Positions 36,287 to 44,385 of a stretch of 64,000 nucleotides of DNA are shown here, one piece after another. The first letter of the stretch is position 1; every line of letters starts with the position of its first letter. Source of the stretch: Halothiobacillus sp045689735. GTDB taxonomy: Bacteria; Pseudomonadota; Gammaproteobacteria; Halothiobacillales; Halothiobacillaceae. The stretch is taken from contig NZ_CP142685.1 in assembly GCF_045689735.1 (NCBI RefSeq), forward strand, positions 1,860,001 to 1,924,000. The letters run 5' to 3'. Under the pieces are notes generated by a model that made no database searches, was not told where the DNA came from, and worked only from the letters and a program-made list of their open reading frames with translations. Made by a program: the position numbers and the translations under genes.

Positions 36287-37008
36287 TACTTTTTCGCCTT
36301 GGGCTTGTCTTTTTTCGTTTTCACTTTGTCCAGTTCTGCGCGGAACTCAGCCAAAATCGAGTCGTAACGATTTTTGTCTGCCGGGTTGGCCTTGCCAAAC
36401 AGCGCGGAGCCTGAAACAAAAGTATCCACCCCCGCCTCGGCGATTTCGCGGATATTGGCCGGGCTCACACCGCCATCGATTTCCAGTCGGATATCCGTGC
36501 GACCTGAGGCATCGATGATCTTCCGTGCCTGACGCGCTTTGTCGAGCACATACGGAATGAATTTTTGCCCGCCAAAGCCCGGGTTGACCGACATCAGCAG
36601 AATCATGTCCACCTTGTCGATGGCGTATTCGAGCACATCCAGCGGGGTCGCCGGATTGAACACCAGGCCGGATTTACAGCCACAGTCGCGAATCAGTTGC
36701 AAACTGCGGTCGATATGCTCCGAGGCTTCAGGATGGAAGGTGATATAGGTCGCCCCGGCCTTGGCGAAGTCGGGGATGATGCGATCCACCGGCTTGACCA
36801 TCAAATGCACATCGATCGGCGCGGTCACGCCATGTTTGCGCAGCGCCTCACACACCAGCGGGCCGATGGTCAGGTTGGGCACATAGTGATTATCCATCAC
36901 ATCGAAATGCACCCAGTCGGCACCGGAGGCGATGACATTGTCCACTTCCTGCCCGAGGGCGGCGAAGTTGGCGGAAAGAATGCTCGGGGCGATGATGAAA
37001 TCAGACAT
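36286..37008 (-). CDS. rpe: Ribulose-phosphate 3-epimerase with a Lys-rich tail
   Basis: The product has 240 residues from MSDFIIAPSILSANF, with GAGG 7 bases upstream. It is a TIM barrel with HFDVMDNHYVPNLTIG, MSVNPGFGGQKF and EIDGGV, all family texts with the metal His and Asp residues. It interconverts ribulose 5-phosphate and xylulose 5-phosphate. The protein is extended at the C-terminus by a basic tail (KTKKDKPKAKK), not part of the fold. gph follows with a one-base overlap. Confidence 0.96.
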   Translation of the reverse strand: MSDFIIAPSILSANFAALGQEVDNVIASGADWVHFDVMDNHYVPNLTIGPLVCEALRKHGVTAPIDVHLMVKPVDRIIPDFAKAGATYITFHPEASEHIDRSLQLIRDCGCKSGLVFNPATPLDVLEYAIDKVDMILLMSVNPGFGGQKFIPYVLDKARQARKIIDASGRTDIRLEIDGGVSPANIREIAEAGVDTFVSGSALFGKANPADKNRYDSILAEFRAELDKVKTKKDKPKAKK

Positions 37009-37071
37009 GGCGTACCTCGTGATAAAGAACTGGGGCAATGTAACGGAAAATCCGGCGGATCGGGAGCAAAA

Positions 37072-37671
37072 TCAGGGCAATGCACGGGGCGGCAGTGTGT
37101 CGATATGCGCCGCAGCAAGGCGTTTTTTCAACTGTGGCAGCTCCGACTCGGCCACCGGGCCGATCTGGATCCGATAATACGGCTTGCCATTCACCACCGC
37201 ACTCTGGATTTGCGAGCTGAACCCCTGCATCGCAATTTCCGCCTTGCGCCGGTTCGCCTCGGCCTCGGTGGCGAATGAGCCCGCCTGAATCAGATATTGC
37301 CGAGCGGCAGACGCCGACTTGGCATCATCTGGCGACGGCGGCGTTGGCGCAGCCGGACTGGGCGCGATCGTGACCGGCGCATTGCCGGGCGGCGGCACGG
37401 GCAAGACCGGGCCGTTGTTTTCCTTGGGCAGCAAGGTATAAAACTCAAAATCCGGTTTGATCGGCGTTTTTTCTGCGGGCTTGGTCACCGCCCGGGCATC
37501 CTGCCGCCCCGCTTCGGCAGGCGACTGATCCTTTTTCCACCAATGCGAAGCCAGTACGGCCAACACCAGAACGACCCCCACCAGCAGCAACACCACCCAC
37601 TTACTGGCGGACGAAGCCGACCGATCCGCCGGGCGGCGGCGATTGGTGGGTGCGCGTTTCGAGGAGGCCAT
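37072..37671 (-). CDS. SPOR-domain protein, FtsN-like
   Basis: The 199-residue protein has a basic cytoplasmic tip (KRAPTNRRRP), one membrane segment (about residues 24-42) and a Pro/Ala-rich linker that contains FEFYTLLP. A C-terminal SPOR domain follows (about residues 122-199, YLIQAGSFATEAEANRRKAE and PYYRIQIGP). SPOR domains bind glycan strands stripped of peptides at the septum. This layout is that of FtsN-like cell-division proteins, and location next to argS is common for them. It starts 16 bases after the argS stop. Confidence 0.88.
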   Translation of the reverse strand: MASSKRAPTNRRRPADRSASSASKWVVLLLVGVVLVLAVLASHWWKKDQSPAEAGRQDARAVTKPAEKTPIKPDFEFYTLLPKENNGPVLPVPPPGNAPVTIAPSPAAPTPPSPDDAKSASAARQYLIQAGSFATEAEANRRKAEIAMQGFSSQIQSAVVNGKPYYRIQIGPVAESELPQLKKRLAAAHIDTLPPRALP

Positions 37672-37686
37672 GGTTACCGCCCTCTC

Positions 37687-39453
37687 TTACATTTCTTCCG
37701 GCGCGCGTACGCCCAGCAACTGCAAGCCATTCGCCAGCACCTGCCGGGTGGCGGCAATCAGGTTCAGCCGTGCCTGCCGCAGCGGTGCATCATCGGCCAG
37801 CAAAAAGGCATGGGCGTTGTAATAGGTGTGAAAATCCTGCGCCAGATCCCGCAGGTAATGCACCAACAGATGCGGTTCCAAATTCAATGCCGCCCGCGTC
37901 ACCGTATCGGCGTATTGCGCCAATCGCTTGAGCAATGCCTGTTCTTGCGGCTCGGTCAAACGCGCATAGGCGGCCTGGCCGTCCGCCGGGGTATGCGCGA
38001 ACCCCCGCAGGGGTAACTGCCGGAACACGCTGCAAATCCGGGCATGCGCATATTGAATGTAATACAACGGGTTATCGTTCGACTGCGACTTGGCCAGATC
38101 GAGATCGAAATCCAGATGCTGCGCGGCGGCACGCATCACATAGAAGAACCGCGCCGCGTCGTTCCCCACTTCCTCGCGGAGTTCCCGCAAGGTCACGAAG
38201 CTGCCCGAGCGGGTGGACATCTGCACCCGCTCGCCGCCGCGATAGAGAATCGCAAACTGCACGAGGGACACATCCAGACGACTGGCATCGCAACCGAGTG
38301 CGGTGAGCGCGGCCTTCACCCGAGGAATATAGCCATGATGATCCGCGCCCCAAATGTCGATCACGCGATCGAAGCCGCGCTCGAATTTCTCCCAGTGATA
38401 GGCAATATCCGAGGCGAAGTAGGTCGTCTGACCATTCTCCCGCCGCACCACCCGATCTTTATCGTCACCAAAATCGGTGGAGCGGAACCACAAAGCCCCG
38501 TCTCGTTCGTACAGATACCCCGCCGCCTGCAGCCGATCGATCGCTTGGTCGATCAAGCCCCGATCGGTCAGAGACTGCTCGGAATACCACTGATCGTAAC
38601 GCACGCCAAATTCGGCGAGATCCTCCTCGATATCCGCCAAAATCGCCTGTAGTCCGGTCTGGAAAACCCGCTGGTACCGCTCTTTGCCGAGCAAGCTCTG
38701 CGCCCGCTCGATCAGGGCATCGATATGCGCCTCTTTATCCCCGCCCGCCGGTTCATCGGGCGGCACCCCCGCAAAGACCGCCGGGACGGGCTCGACCAGC
38801 GCGTCACCCCACGACGCCTGCAAACTCTTGGCAATCTCGAAAATATAGCCTTCGGATTTGTAGCCATTGCTGGGGAATGTGAGGGTTGCGCCACAACATT
38901 CGAGATAGCGCAGCCAGATGCTGGTGGCCAGAATGTGCATCTGCCGCCCCGCATCGTTGACATAGTATTCCCGGTGCACCTGATAGCCGATGGCCGCGAG
39001 CAAATCGGCCACCACGGCACCATAGGCCGCCCCCCGGCCATGCCCCACATGCAAGGGGCCGGTCGGGTTGGCCGACACGAATTCCACCTGCACCCGTTGC
39101 CCCGCGCCCTGCTGGCTGCGGCCAAACTGCGCGCCCGCAGCCAGAATGGTATCGATCACCCCGAACGCGGCAGACGGATCGACAAAGAAATTGATGAAAC
39201 CGGGGCCGGCAATCTCGATCCGCGTCACCCCCTCGCGGCTTGGCAGTGCCTCGATCAACCGTTCGGCAGCCACACGCGGCGGCACCCCCATCGCCTTGGC
39301 GAGTTGCAGGGCGAGGTTGGTAGCGAAATCCCCATGCGCCGAATCCTTGGGCACGGTCAATGCGGGCACCGCGACATAATCGGCCGCAAGGTGCCCCGCC
39401 GATTTGAGCTGATCTATCGCCGTCTGGAGGCGTTGTTCAAGTTGGGCTTTCAC
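37687..39453 (-). CDS. argS: Arginyl-tRNA synthetase
   Basis: The protein has about 588 residues from a GTG at 39453 (MKAQLEQRLQ), which fits homologues; GTGs at 39468 and 39474 are alternatives. Class I features are HVGHGRGAAYG (HIGH motif), the MSTRSGSFVTL loop (KMSKS equivalent) and the C-terminal DALR anticodon-binding domain (ARICSVFRQL through the end). The N-terminal Add1 domain is present. The genes downstream on the same strand form a tightly packed run to the methyltransferase. Confidence 0.97.
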   Translation of the reverse strand: MKAQLEQRLQTAIDQLKSAGHLAADYVAVPALTVPKDSAHGDFATNLALQLAKAMGVPPRVAAERLIEALPSREGVTRIEIAGPGFINFFVDPSAAFGVIDTILAAGAQFGRSQQGAGQRVQVEFVSANPTGPLHVGHGRGAAYGAVVADLLAAIGYQVHREYYVNDAGRQMHILATSIWLRYLECCGATLTFPSNGYKSEGYIFEIAKSLQASWGDALVEPVPAVFAGVPPDEPAGGDKEAHIDALIERAQSLLGKERYQRVFQTGLQAILADIEEDLAEFGVRYDQWYSEQSLTDRGLIDQAIDRLQAAGYLYERDGALWFRSTDFGDDKDRVVRRENGQTTYFASDIAYHWEKFERGFDRVIDIWGADHHGYIPRVKAALTALGCDASRLDVSLVQFAILYRGGERVQMSTRSGSFVTLRELREEVGNDAARFFYVMRAAAQHLDFDLDLAKSQSNDNPLYYIQYAHARICSVFRQLPLRGFAHTPADGQAAYARLTEPQEQALLKRLAQYADTVTRAALNLEPHLLVHYLRDLAQDFHTYYNAHAFLLADDAPLRQARLNLIAATRQVLANGLQLLGVRAPEEM

Positions 39454-39559
39454 AGAAATTTCGTCCACACACACAGAACGCGCATTCTAGCAGCTTGTGC
39501 CCGCCCGCATGGGCTCGTCCTGCGAGCAAAATCCGAGCAGGCAGCTACACTGTGTGGCC

Positions 39560-40216
39560 ATGACGCTCAAAAATTCGTTTGATCTACCGAGAACGCCCAT
39601 GACCCCACATCCCGAGGACGATTTTCCCCACCCCGGTTCTGCCGACGAGGCACGCATCGCCCGCATGCGCGATGCCGTTCGGGTCATTCTGGAGGAAATG
39701 GGCGAAGACCCCGCACGCGAAGGCTTACAAAAAACCCCGGAACGGGTCGCGCGGGCGCTGCTATTTCTCACCCAGGGACTCAAGCGCCCGCTCGACGATG
39801 CTATTGGCGATGCCCTGTTCACTTCCGACAACGACGAAATCGTGGTCGTGCGCAACATCGAATTTTACAGCCTGTGCGAACATCACATGCTACCAATCAT
39901 CGGCCATGTCGATATTGGCTACCTGCCCAATGGCAAGGTGCTGGGTCTCTCCAAACTCGCCCGCATCGTCGATCTCTACGCCCGCCGCCTGCAAATTCAG
40001 GAAAACATGACCCGCGAAATCGCGGAAGCCGTGCAATCTGTCACCGGGGCGCGGGGCGTCGCCGTCCAAGTTCGCGCCGCCCACATGTGCATGGCGATGC
40101 GTGGCGTGGAAAAAGTCGAATCAGAAACCATTACTTCGATGATGCTTGGGGCATTCCGCAACCACCCCCAGACCCGGCAGGAATTTCTGCAACTGATCGG
40201 CCAGGGTCGAAAATGA
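39560..40216 (+). CDS. folE: GTP cyclohydrolase I
   Basis: The protein has 218 residues from the ATG at 39560; an ATG at 39599 would give 205. It opens the pterin ring pathway by turning GTP into dihydroneopterin triphosphate. The zinc-binding CEHHM and the HMCM motif are present, as are GYLPNGKVLGLSKLARIVD and the family texts up to the end. The folM start overlaps its stop (ATGA). The pair suggests pterin synthesis for folate or tetrahydromonapterin. Confidence 0.96.
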   Translation: MTLKNSFDLPRTPMTPHPEDDFPHPGSADEARIARMRDAVRVILEEMGEDPAREGLQKTPERVARALLFLTQGLKRPLDDAIGDALFTSDNDEIVVVRNIEFYSLCEHHMLPIIGHVDIGYLPNGKVLGLSKLARIVDLYARRLQIQENMTREIAEAVQSVTGARGVAVQVRAAHMCMAMRGVEKVESETITSMMLGAFRNHPQTRQEFLQLIGQGRK

Positions 40217-40962
40217 GCGCTCCTCGCACCCTGCTGATCACCGGCATCAGCCGCCGCATCGGCGCCCATCTGGCAGAACATTATCTCGCACTGGGCGACC
40301 GGGTCATCGGCACTTATCGGCATGAGACCGAGACACTCCAAGCCCTGCGCGCGCGGGGTTTGCATGCCATCCGGGCTGATCTCGCCCTGCCGGACAGCAT
40401 CCCCCCGCTCGTCGAGGCCATTGCCACGCACACCCCACGACTGGATGCCATCGTGCATAACGCCTCGATCTGGCCAAGCGATGCCGACTGTGCCCGCGAC
40501 CCCGGCCTGATCGCACAACTCTATCAATTGCATGTCACCACGCCGGTTAACCTGACCCTGGCGCTTCATCAACGCCTGCCGCCCCCCGAGCCCGTTAACG
40601 GGCGCGCCACGCGGTCGGTCGTATTCCTCACGGACGCCAAAGTGTCTGCCGGCAACCTAGGGTTCATCCATTACCTCGCCTCCAAGGCCGCCGCTGAAAG
40701 CGCCATGCGCTCACTGGCGCTCACGCTGGCACCACACACCCGCGTCAATGCGATTGCCCCCGGCCTGATCCTCTTCCACCCACAGGATCACGCCGAAAAA
40801 CGCGCCGCCCGGCTCGCCATGAACCTGTTGCCTTTCGAACCCGGTGCCTCGGTCATTGCCGACAGTGTGGATTACCTCCTTCAATGCCCCGCCGTGACCG
40901 GCACCACCCTGCGCGTGGACGCTGGGTTACAACTCCTAAATCCCTCTGTGCGCGACGATTAG
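40213..40962 (+). CDS. folM: Dihydromonapterin reductase FolM (SDR family)
   Basis: The 249-residue short-chain dehydrogenase has the NADPH loop TGISRRIG (residues 10-17), the NAS motif in HNASIW and the catalytic YLASK (Tyr154, Lys158). The usual catalytic Ser position reads DAKVSAG, as in pteridine-reductase-like members. The folE-folM pairing supports the FolM call rather than a general SDR. The stop codon TAG is the first base triplet of a dispersed repeat copy. A reducing partner such as folX is not seen nearby. Confidence 0.9.
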   Translation: MSAPRTLLITGISRRIGAHLAEHYLALGDRVIGTYRHETETLQALRARGLHAIRADLALPDSIPPLVEAIATHTPRLDAIVHNASIWPSDADCARDPGLIAQLYQLHVTTPVNLTLALHQRLPPPEPVNGRATRSVVFLTDAKVSAGNLGFIHYLASKAAAESAMRSLALTLAPHTRVNAIAPGLILFHPQDHAEKRAARLAMNLLPFEPGASVIADSVDYLLQCPAVTGTTLRVDAGLQLLNPSVRDD

Positions 40963-41100
40963 CAGGCCGTTGAAAAACTCTTTTCAACGGCCCGGCAAGG
41001 CAAGCCATGGATGGCTTGCACAAAGATCAATCACGCTAAGTGATTGATCTTTTGAGGCCGTCGCGGATTTCGTCAGCTTCGCGTTAGACATGAACGCGGA
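40963..41100 (-). repeat. Dispersed hairpin-rich element, copy 3 (inverted, lacks P1)
   Basis: Inverted relative to copies 1 and 2. P4 at 40967-40990 has 10-base arms CCGTTGAAAA and TTTTCAACGG. P3 at 41001-41018 is the exact reverse complement of copy 1. P2 has arms 41022-41034 and 41040-41052 and the loop GCTAA, again the exact complement of copy 1. The edge TAGCAGGCCGTTGAAAAA (40960-40977) includes the folM stop codon and matches the der-side edge of copy 2. The far end, near 41100, has no matching terminal repeat. Confidence 0.85.
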
Positions 41101-41283
41101 TTCGGTCTCAATCGCGCCTCGAACGCCAGTGGGACTCGTTGGCTGCCTAATCTCCACGCGCCAACCGACGAGTCCCGTGCTTTCGAAACCGCCCTAGCCG
41201 AAAACTGGTTTACTGCCTCATTTCGCGCGCCCAATAAAAAACCGCCCCGAGGGGCGGTTTGGATTTTACGCAGCGGTTAACGC
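41101..41283. other. Intergenic remainder between folM and the FadL-type gene
   Basis: Apart from the repeat copy on its left and the terminator at 41239-41260, this stretch has one long-range inverted repeat: GGGACTCGT (41131-41139) against ACGAGTCCC (41168-41176), loop 28. I see no gene here. Confidence 0.5.
41239..41260 (-). terminator. Intrinsic terminator of the FadL-type gene
   Basis: Arms AAACCGCCCC (41239-41248) and GGGGCGGTTT (41251-41260) form a 10-bp stem with a 2-base loop. On the minus strand a run of T follows (TTTTTATT), 20-odd bases after the gene ends at 41284. It may work for folM on the plus strand too. Confidence 0.8.
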
Positions 41284-42630
41284 TTAGAACTTATACGCGT
41301 AACCCACTGTGGCTTCGTACTGCTTCATGCTTATAGAAACATTTTGCGTAACATTGTACCCATATTTTTGCTTGATTTGAGCTGCCAACACAGGGTTTGT
41401 GCCATCAACCGTTACAGTCGGTGCGTACATAAAGGCACCGCTGATTTCTTGATGCTTGTCGATCGCGTAGGTGAAGCCCGCTGTATAGTGGTTTTTAACC
41501 ACGCCTGGGGCGAGGGTATTAAACAGCGCGTCGCTAGACGAGACCGGGTTAGTACCATGGTTAAAGCCCACACGCAATTGCAGTGCCGGGCTCATTTGCC
41601 ATTGGGCGCCGAGTTTAACGACATTCACATTGCTCCAACCAAACCCCGCACCATTCGACCCACCGAGGCATTGCGTCGTATCACCCGCGCCACAGCCATA
41701 GAGAAGATTTTGCGTGGATGGGTTGGAAATGGCCTTCACACCCGTGTAATTGATGCGCTGGAAATCAGCAGTCAAAGTCCAAGCTGGTGCCACTTGGAAG
41801 GCACCGCCCACGGTCCAGGTGGACGGAATATCAAACTTACCACCTTCCGCAAAGAGGCCTGAATAAGCACCAAATTTGCTCATACTCATTTTGGTCTGAT
41901 AGCTACCCGCCAAGGAAATAGCATCTGTAGCATGGTACAGGACGCCCACTTTTCCGCCCCAACCGGTTGACATCGAGCTCCCGTTGTCGGTCAATGAACC
42001 ACCATCAACGCTATAGCTTTTGAAGTTGCTAAGCCCCTTGACGGCGATAGTTTGACGCGCGAACAGAAGGCTAGCACCCACGGACAGTTTCCCGTTCATA
42101 AACTTATGGGCGTAGGTTGGCGCAATAAACATTTGCTTCAGGTTGACGCCAGCTGGGCCACCACCATAGGTACCGGTGCCTTGGAAGAGATAGTTTCCGT
42201 CCGATGCGCTACTGAAGTCGGTGTTCATCCCACCGTTGCCGTAAATGGCGATACCAACCGAGCTGGCATCATTAATCGCGTAACTGGCAGAGAGCTCTGG
42301 AATATAGAAGTTTTGGCTGCCACTAGTGGCAGAGCCGGACGCGGGGAATCCAAATCCCTGTAACGTGGCATCATTATGAAACTCATATCCACGCACCGGA
42401 TGGAACCACGACAGATCGAAGTTGATTTGCGTACCGGTTTCCGTGATGCCCGCCGGGTTGGTGGCGATGATCATGGCGCTGCCATTCGGCAGGGCAACGC
42501 CGCCGCCGCCCATACCCATGCTCTTCACACCGTAGCCGTGAGAAAAATAGCCGTTGGTCGCGTGCGCAGCGCCAGAGGCAATCAGAGTTGCTGCGACAGA
42601 AGCAGCCAAAAGCGAGCGTTTGAAAGCCAT
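41284..42630 (-). CDS. FadL/OMPP1/TodX-type outer-membrane transport protein
   Basis: The 448-residue protein begins MAFKRSLLAASVAATLIASG, a signal peptide cut near AHA. The mature protein opens TNGYFSHGYG and has ATNPAGI, the NPA hatch signature of the family; glycine-rich strands follow and the chain ends in Phe (GYAYKF). These porins carry long-chain fatty acids or other hydrophobic compounds. A start at 42639 is possible but lies too close to the AGGAG site; from 42630 the spacing is 11. No fatty-acid oxidation gene is adjacent, so the substrate is unknown. Confidence 0.9.
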   Translation of the reverse strand: MAFKRSLLAASVAATLIASGAAHATNGYFSHGYGVKSMGMGGGGVALPNGSAMIIATNPAGITETGTQINFDLSWFHPVRGYEFHNDATLQGFGFPASGSATSGSQNFYIPELSASYAINDASSVGIAIYGNGGMNTDFSSASDGNYLFQGTGTYGGGPAGVNLKQMFIAPTYAHKFMNGKLSVGASLLFARQTIAVKGLSNFKSYSVDGGSLTDNGSSMSTGWGGKVGVLYHATDAISLAGSYQTKMSMSKFGAYSGLFAEGGKFDIPSTWTVGGAFQVAPAWTLTADFQRINYTGVKAISNPSTQNLLYGCGAGDTTQCLGGSNGAGFGWSNVNVVKLGAQWQMSPALQLRVGFNHGTNPVSSSDALFNTLAPGVVKNHYTAGFTYAIDKHQEISGAFMYAPTVTVDGTNPVLAAQIKQKYGYNVTQNVSISMKQYEATVGYAYKF

Positions 42631-42986
42631 GTGATCCATATCTCCTGTTGTTTGTTGTCCCCTTGGGCAAACCGGGCGAGCACGCCTGCCTGCCATTGAG
42701 CGGATGCAATCTATCAGAAAGTCTGGGGTATTGAATTCAAGAAATTTGTAGCCGGGAAAGAAAATATTAATAAATCAGCAGGTTATATATAAGAAAATGC
42801 TTAATTTGTTATATAAGCAGCTTACTTTTATTGGGTTTTTCATTGTTTAATCATTAGGTTAATCATCCATCCGCCACAAGAAGCGCCGCCAGAACCTGTA
42901 GCAACCGCGCCACTCGGCACCGGGCGATTTGTCGTACAGGCGCAACAGACCAGGCAATCCCGCGCCCGCTTGCCCCGTGGTTTCGC
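42631..42986. other. AT-rich upstream region of the FadL-type gene
   Basis: No gene is seen. The part 42740-42870 is strikingly AT-rich for this GC-rich window, with TTATATAA repeated and runs of A and T. The promoter of the FadL-type gene (minus strand) should lie here. A TTGAAT box near 42733 and TGATAG near 42710 are possible -35/-10 elements, but weak. The rest, 42880-42986, is GC-rich and lies behind the dapF stop. Confidence 0.45.
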
Positions 42987-43829
42987 TCAGTCCGCCGAGG
43001 TCAGTTGGCCTTCAAACACCGGCTCTGCCGGGCCGGTCATCATCACGGGGGCATCGGCAGTGCCCGCCCAGGCGATGCTTAATTCACCCCCGCGCACCAG
43101 CACCCGGCAAGGGCTGTCGAGCAGACCGCGACGAATGCCACTAACCACGGCCGCCGAGGCGCCGGTGCCGCAGGCCAGGGTTTCACCCGCACCGCGCTCG
43201 AAGACCCGCAGTCGAATCTGCTGGCGATCCACCACTTCCATGAAGCCGACATTCACCCGCTGCGGAAAGCGGGGATGGATTTCGATCTGCGCGCCCATTT
43301 CGGCCACCGGTGCCCAATCCACCGAGGGAACATCCAGCACCGCATGCGGGTTGCCCATCGAGACGGCATCGATCATCACCGTTTGCCCCGTGGGCAATTC
43401 GAGCGGATAGGCTTTGGCCGGAGTATCCGCCAGAAAGGGGATCTGTTCGGGCTGGAATCTCGGGCAACCCATATTGACGGTAATCTCCCCGGCGTCTGTA
43501 ACTTCCAGCACGATGCGCCCGGCTTTGGTTCCCACGGGGATCGTATGCTCTTGCGTCAGCCCTTTATCTCGCACAAAGCGGGCGAAACAACGCGCGCCAT
43601 TGCCGCATTGTTCGACCTCGCTGCCGTCGGCATTGAAAATGCGGTAAGTGAATAGCGTATCGGGCAGGGTAGGCGGGGCAACCAGTAATAATTGGTCGAA
43701 CCCCACGCCGAAATGACGATCCGCCCAGCGACGAATCTGCTCGGGCGTGAGCTCAACCGTTTGGGTGATGGCATCAATCACCATAAAATCGTTGCCCAAA
43801 CCGTGCATTTTGGTGAATGAAAGTCGCAT
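42987..43829 (-). CDS. dapF: Diaminopimelate epimerase
   Basis: The product has 280 residues from MRLSFTKMHGLGNDF, the classic start; the frame is open upstream but without homology. The active-site cysteines lie in CGNGARC (Cys75) and ETLACGTGAS. It turns LL- into meso-diaminopimelate for lysine and peptidoglycan. It lies divergent to a small HAD-like gene, and its 3' side faces the AT-rich promoter region. Confidence 0.96.
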   Translation of the reverse strand: MRLSFTKMHGLGNDFMVIDAITQTVELTPEQIRRWADRHFGVGFDQLLLVAPPTLPDTLFTYRIFNADGSEVEQCGNGARCFARFVRDKGLTQEHTIPVGTKAGRIVLEVTDAGEITVNMGCPRFQPEQIPFLADTPAKAYPLELPTGQTVMIDAVSMGNPHAVLDVPSVDWAPVAEMGAQIEIHPRFPQRVNVGFMEVVDRQQIRLRVFERGAGETLACGTGASAAVVSGIRRGLLDSPCRVLVRGGELSIAWAGTADAPVMMTGPAEPVFEGQLTSAD

Positions 43830-43869
43830 GGAGGTTTGCCTTGAGGGTTGGAACCGTGACGGGGGAAAG

Positions 43870-44274
43870 ATGATTCTGCTCGATTTATCGGTCATTTTCA
43901 CACGATCCGGTGAGGATTTGCTGACCCTGTATGAAGCACTGCCGGAGGTGCTGCGGGCATGGCAGCAGCAATCGATCCCAATCGTGGGACTTTCTCCCTC
44001 GGCCGAATTCACCACCGCCTGGCGCGCGCTGTGGCCGCAGGCGGTAATACAGGACAGCGCGAACTGGGCGTCATGGCGCCTGCCCAGCGCTTGGCAGGCA
44101 TTATGTACCGCGCACGGGATGCGTCCCACCGACTGTGTGCTGTACACCCGCCATCCTGCTTGGCTGAACGCGGCCACCCAAGCAAGCATCACCGCTTACG
44201 GCATCCTGCGGGATGCCCATACCATGGCGGCCTTGCCCGGCACTTGGTTCGCAGAGTTACCCAACGCGCCGTAA
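43870..44274 (+). CDS. Degenerate HAD-like protein of unknown function
   Basis: The product has 134 residues from the ATG at 43870, with GGGGGAAAG immediately upstream. MILLDLSVIFT resembles HAD motif I but lacks the second Asp. GLSPSAEF fits motif II, and ALCTAHGMRPTDCVLYTRHPAWLNAA resembles the motif III/IV region but has no Asp pair. Thus it looks like a HAD fold without catalytic acids. It lies alone between dapF and the ccoI 3' end. The call is based on pattern only. Confidence 0.6.
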   Translation: MILLDLSVIFTRSGEDLLTLYEALPEVLRAWQQQSIPIVGLSPSAEFTTAWRALWPQAVIQDSANWASWRLPSAWQALCTAHGMRPTDCVLYTRHPAWLNAATQASITAYGILRDAHTMAALPGTWFAELPNAP

Positions 44275-44385
44275 TACCCTCGCGGCCAGGTTTTCGGGAG
44301 AACGACCGGCGGACGCCGGTTCCAGCGTTTCTGACCCGAGGCACCCCCGATGCGGTTCCGACTGGCCAGGCTTCATATCAAACCA

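Noticed and set aside
41131..41176. Inverted repeat GGGACTCGT/ACGAGTCCC as a second terminator or attachment site
   Set aside because: The loop is long (28 bases), there is no T run, and no integrase or tRNA is nearby; kept only as a note.
44275..44385. Search for ccoS directly after ccoI
   Set aside because: Only 111 bases separate ccoI from the next gene; no frame with a membrane helix is present on the minus strand.
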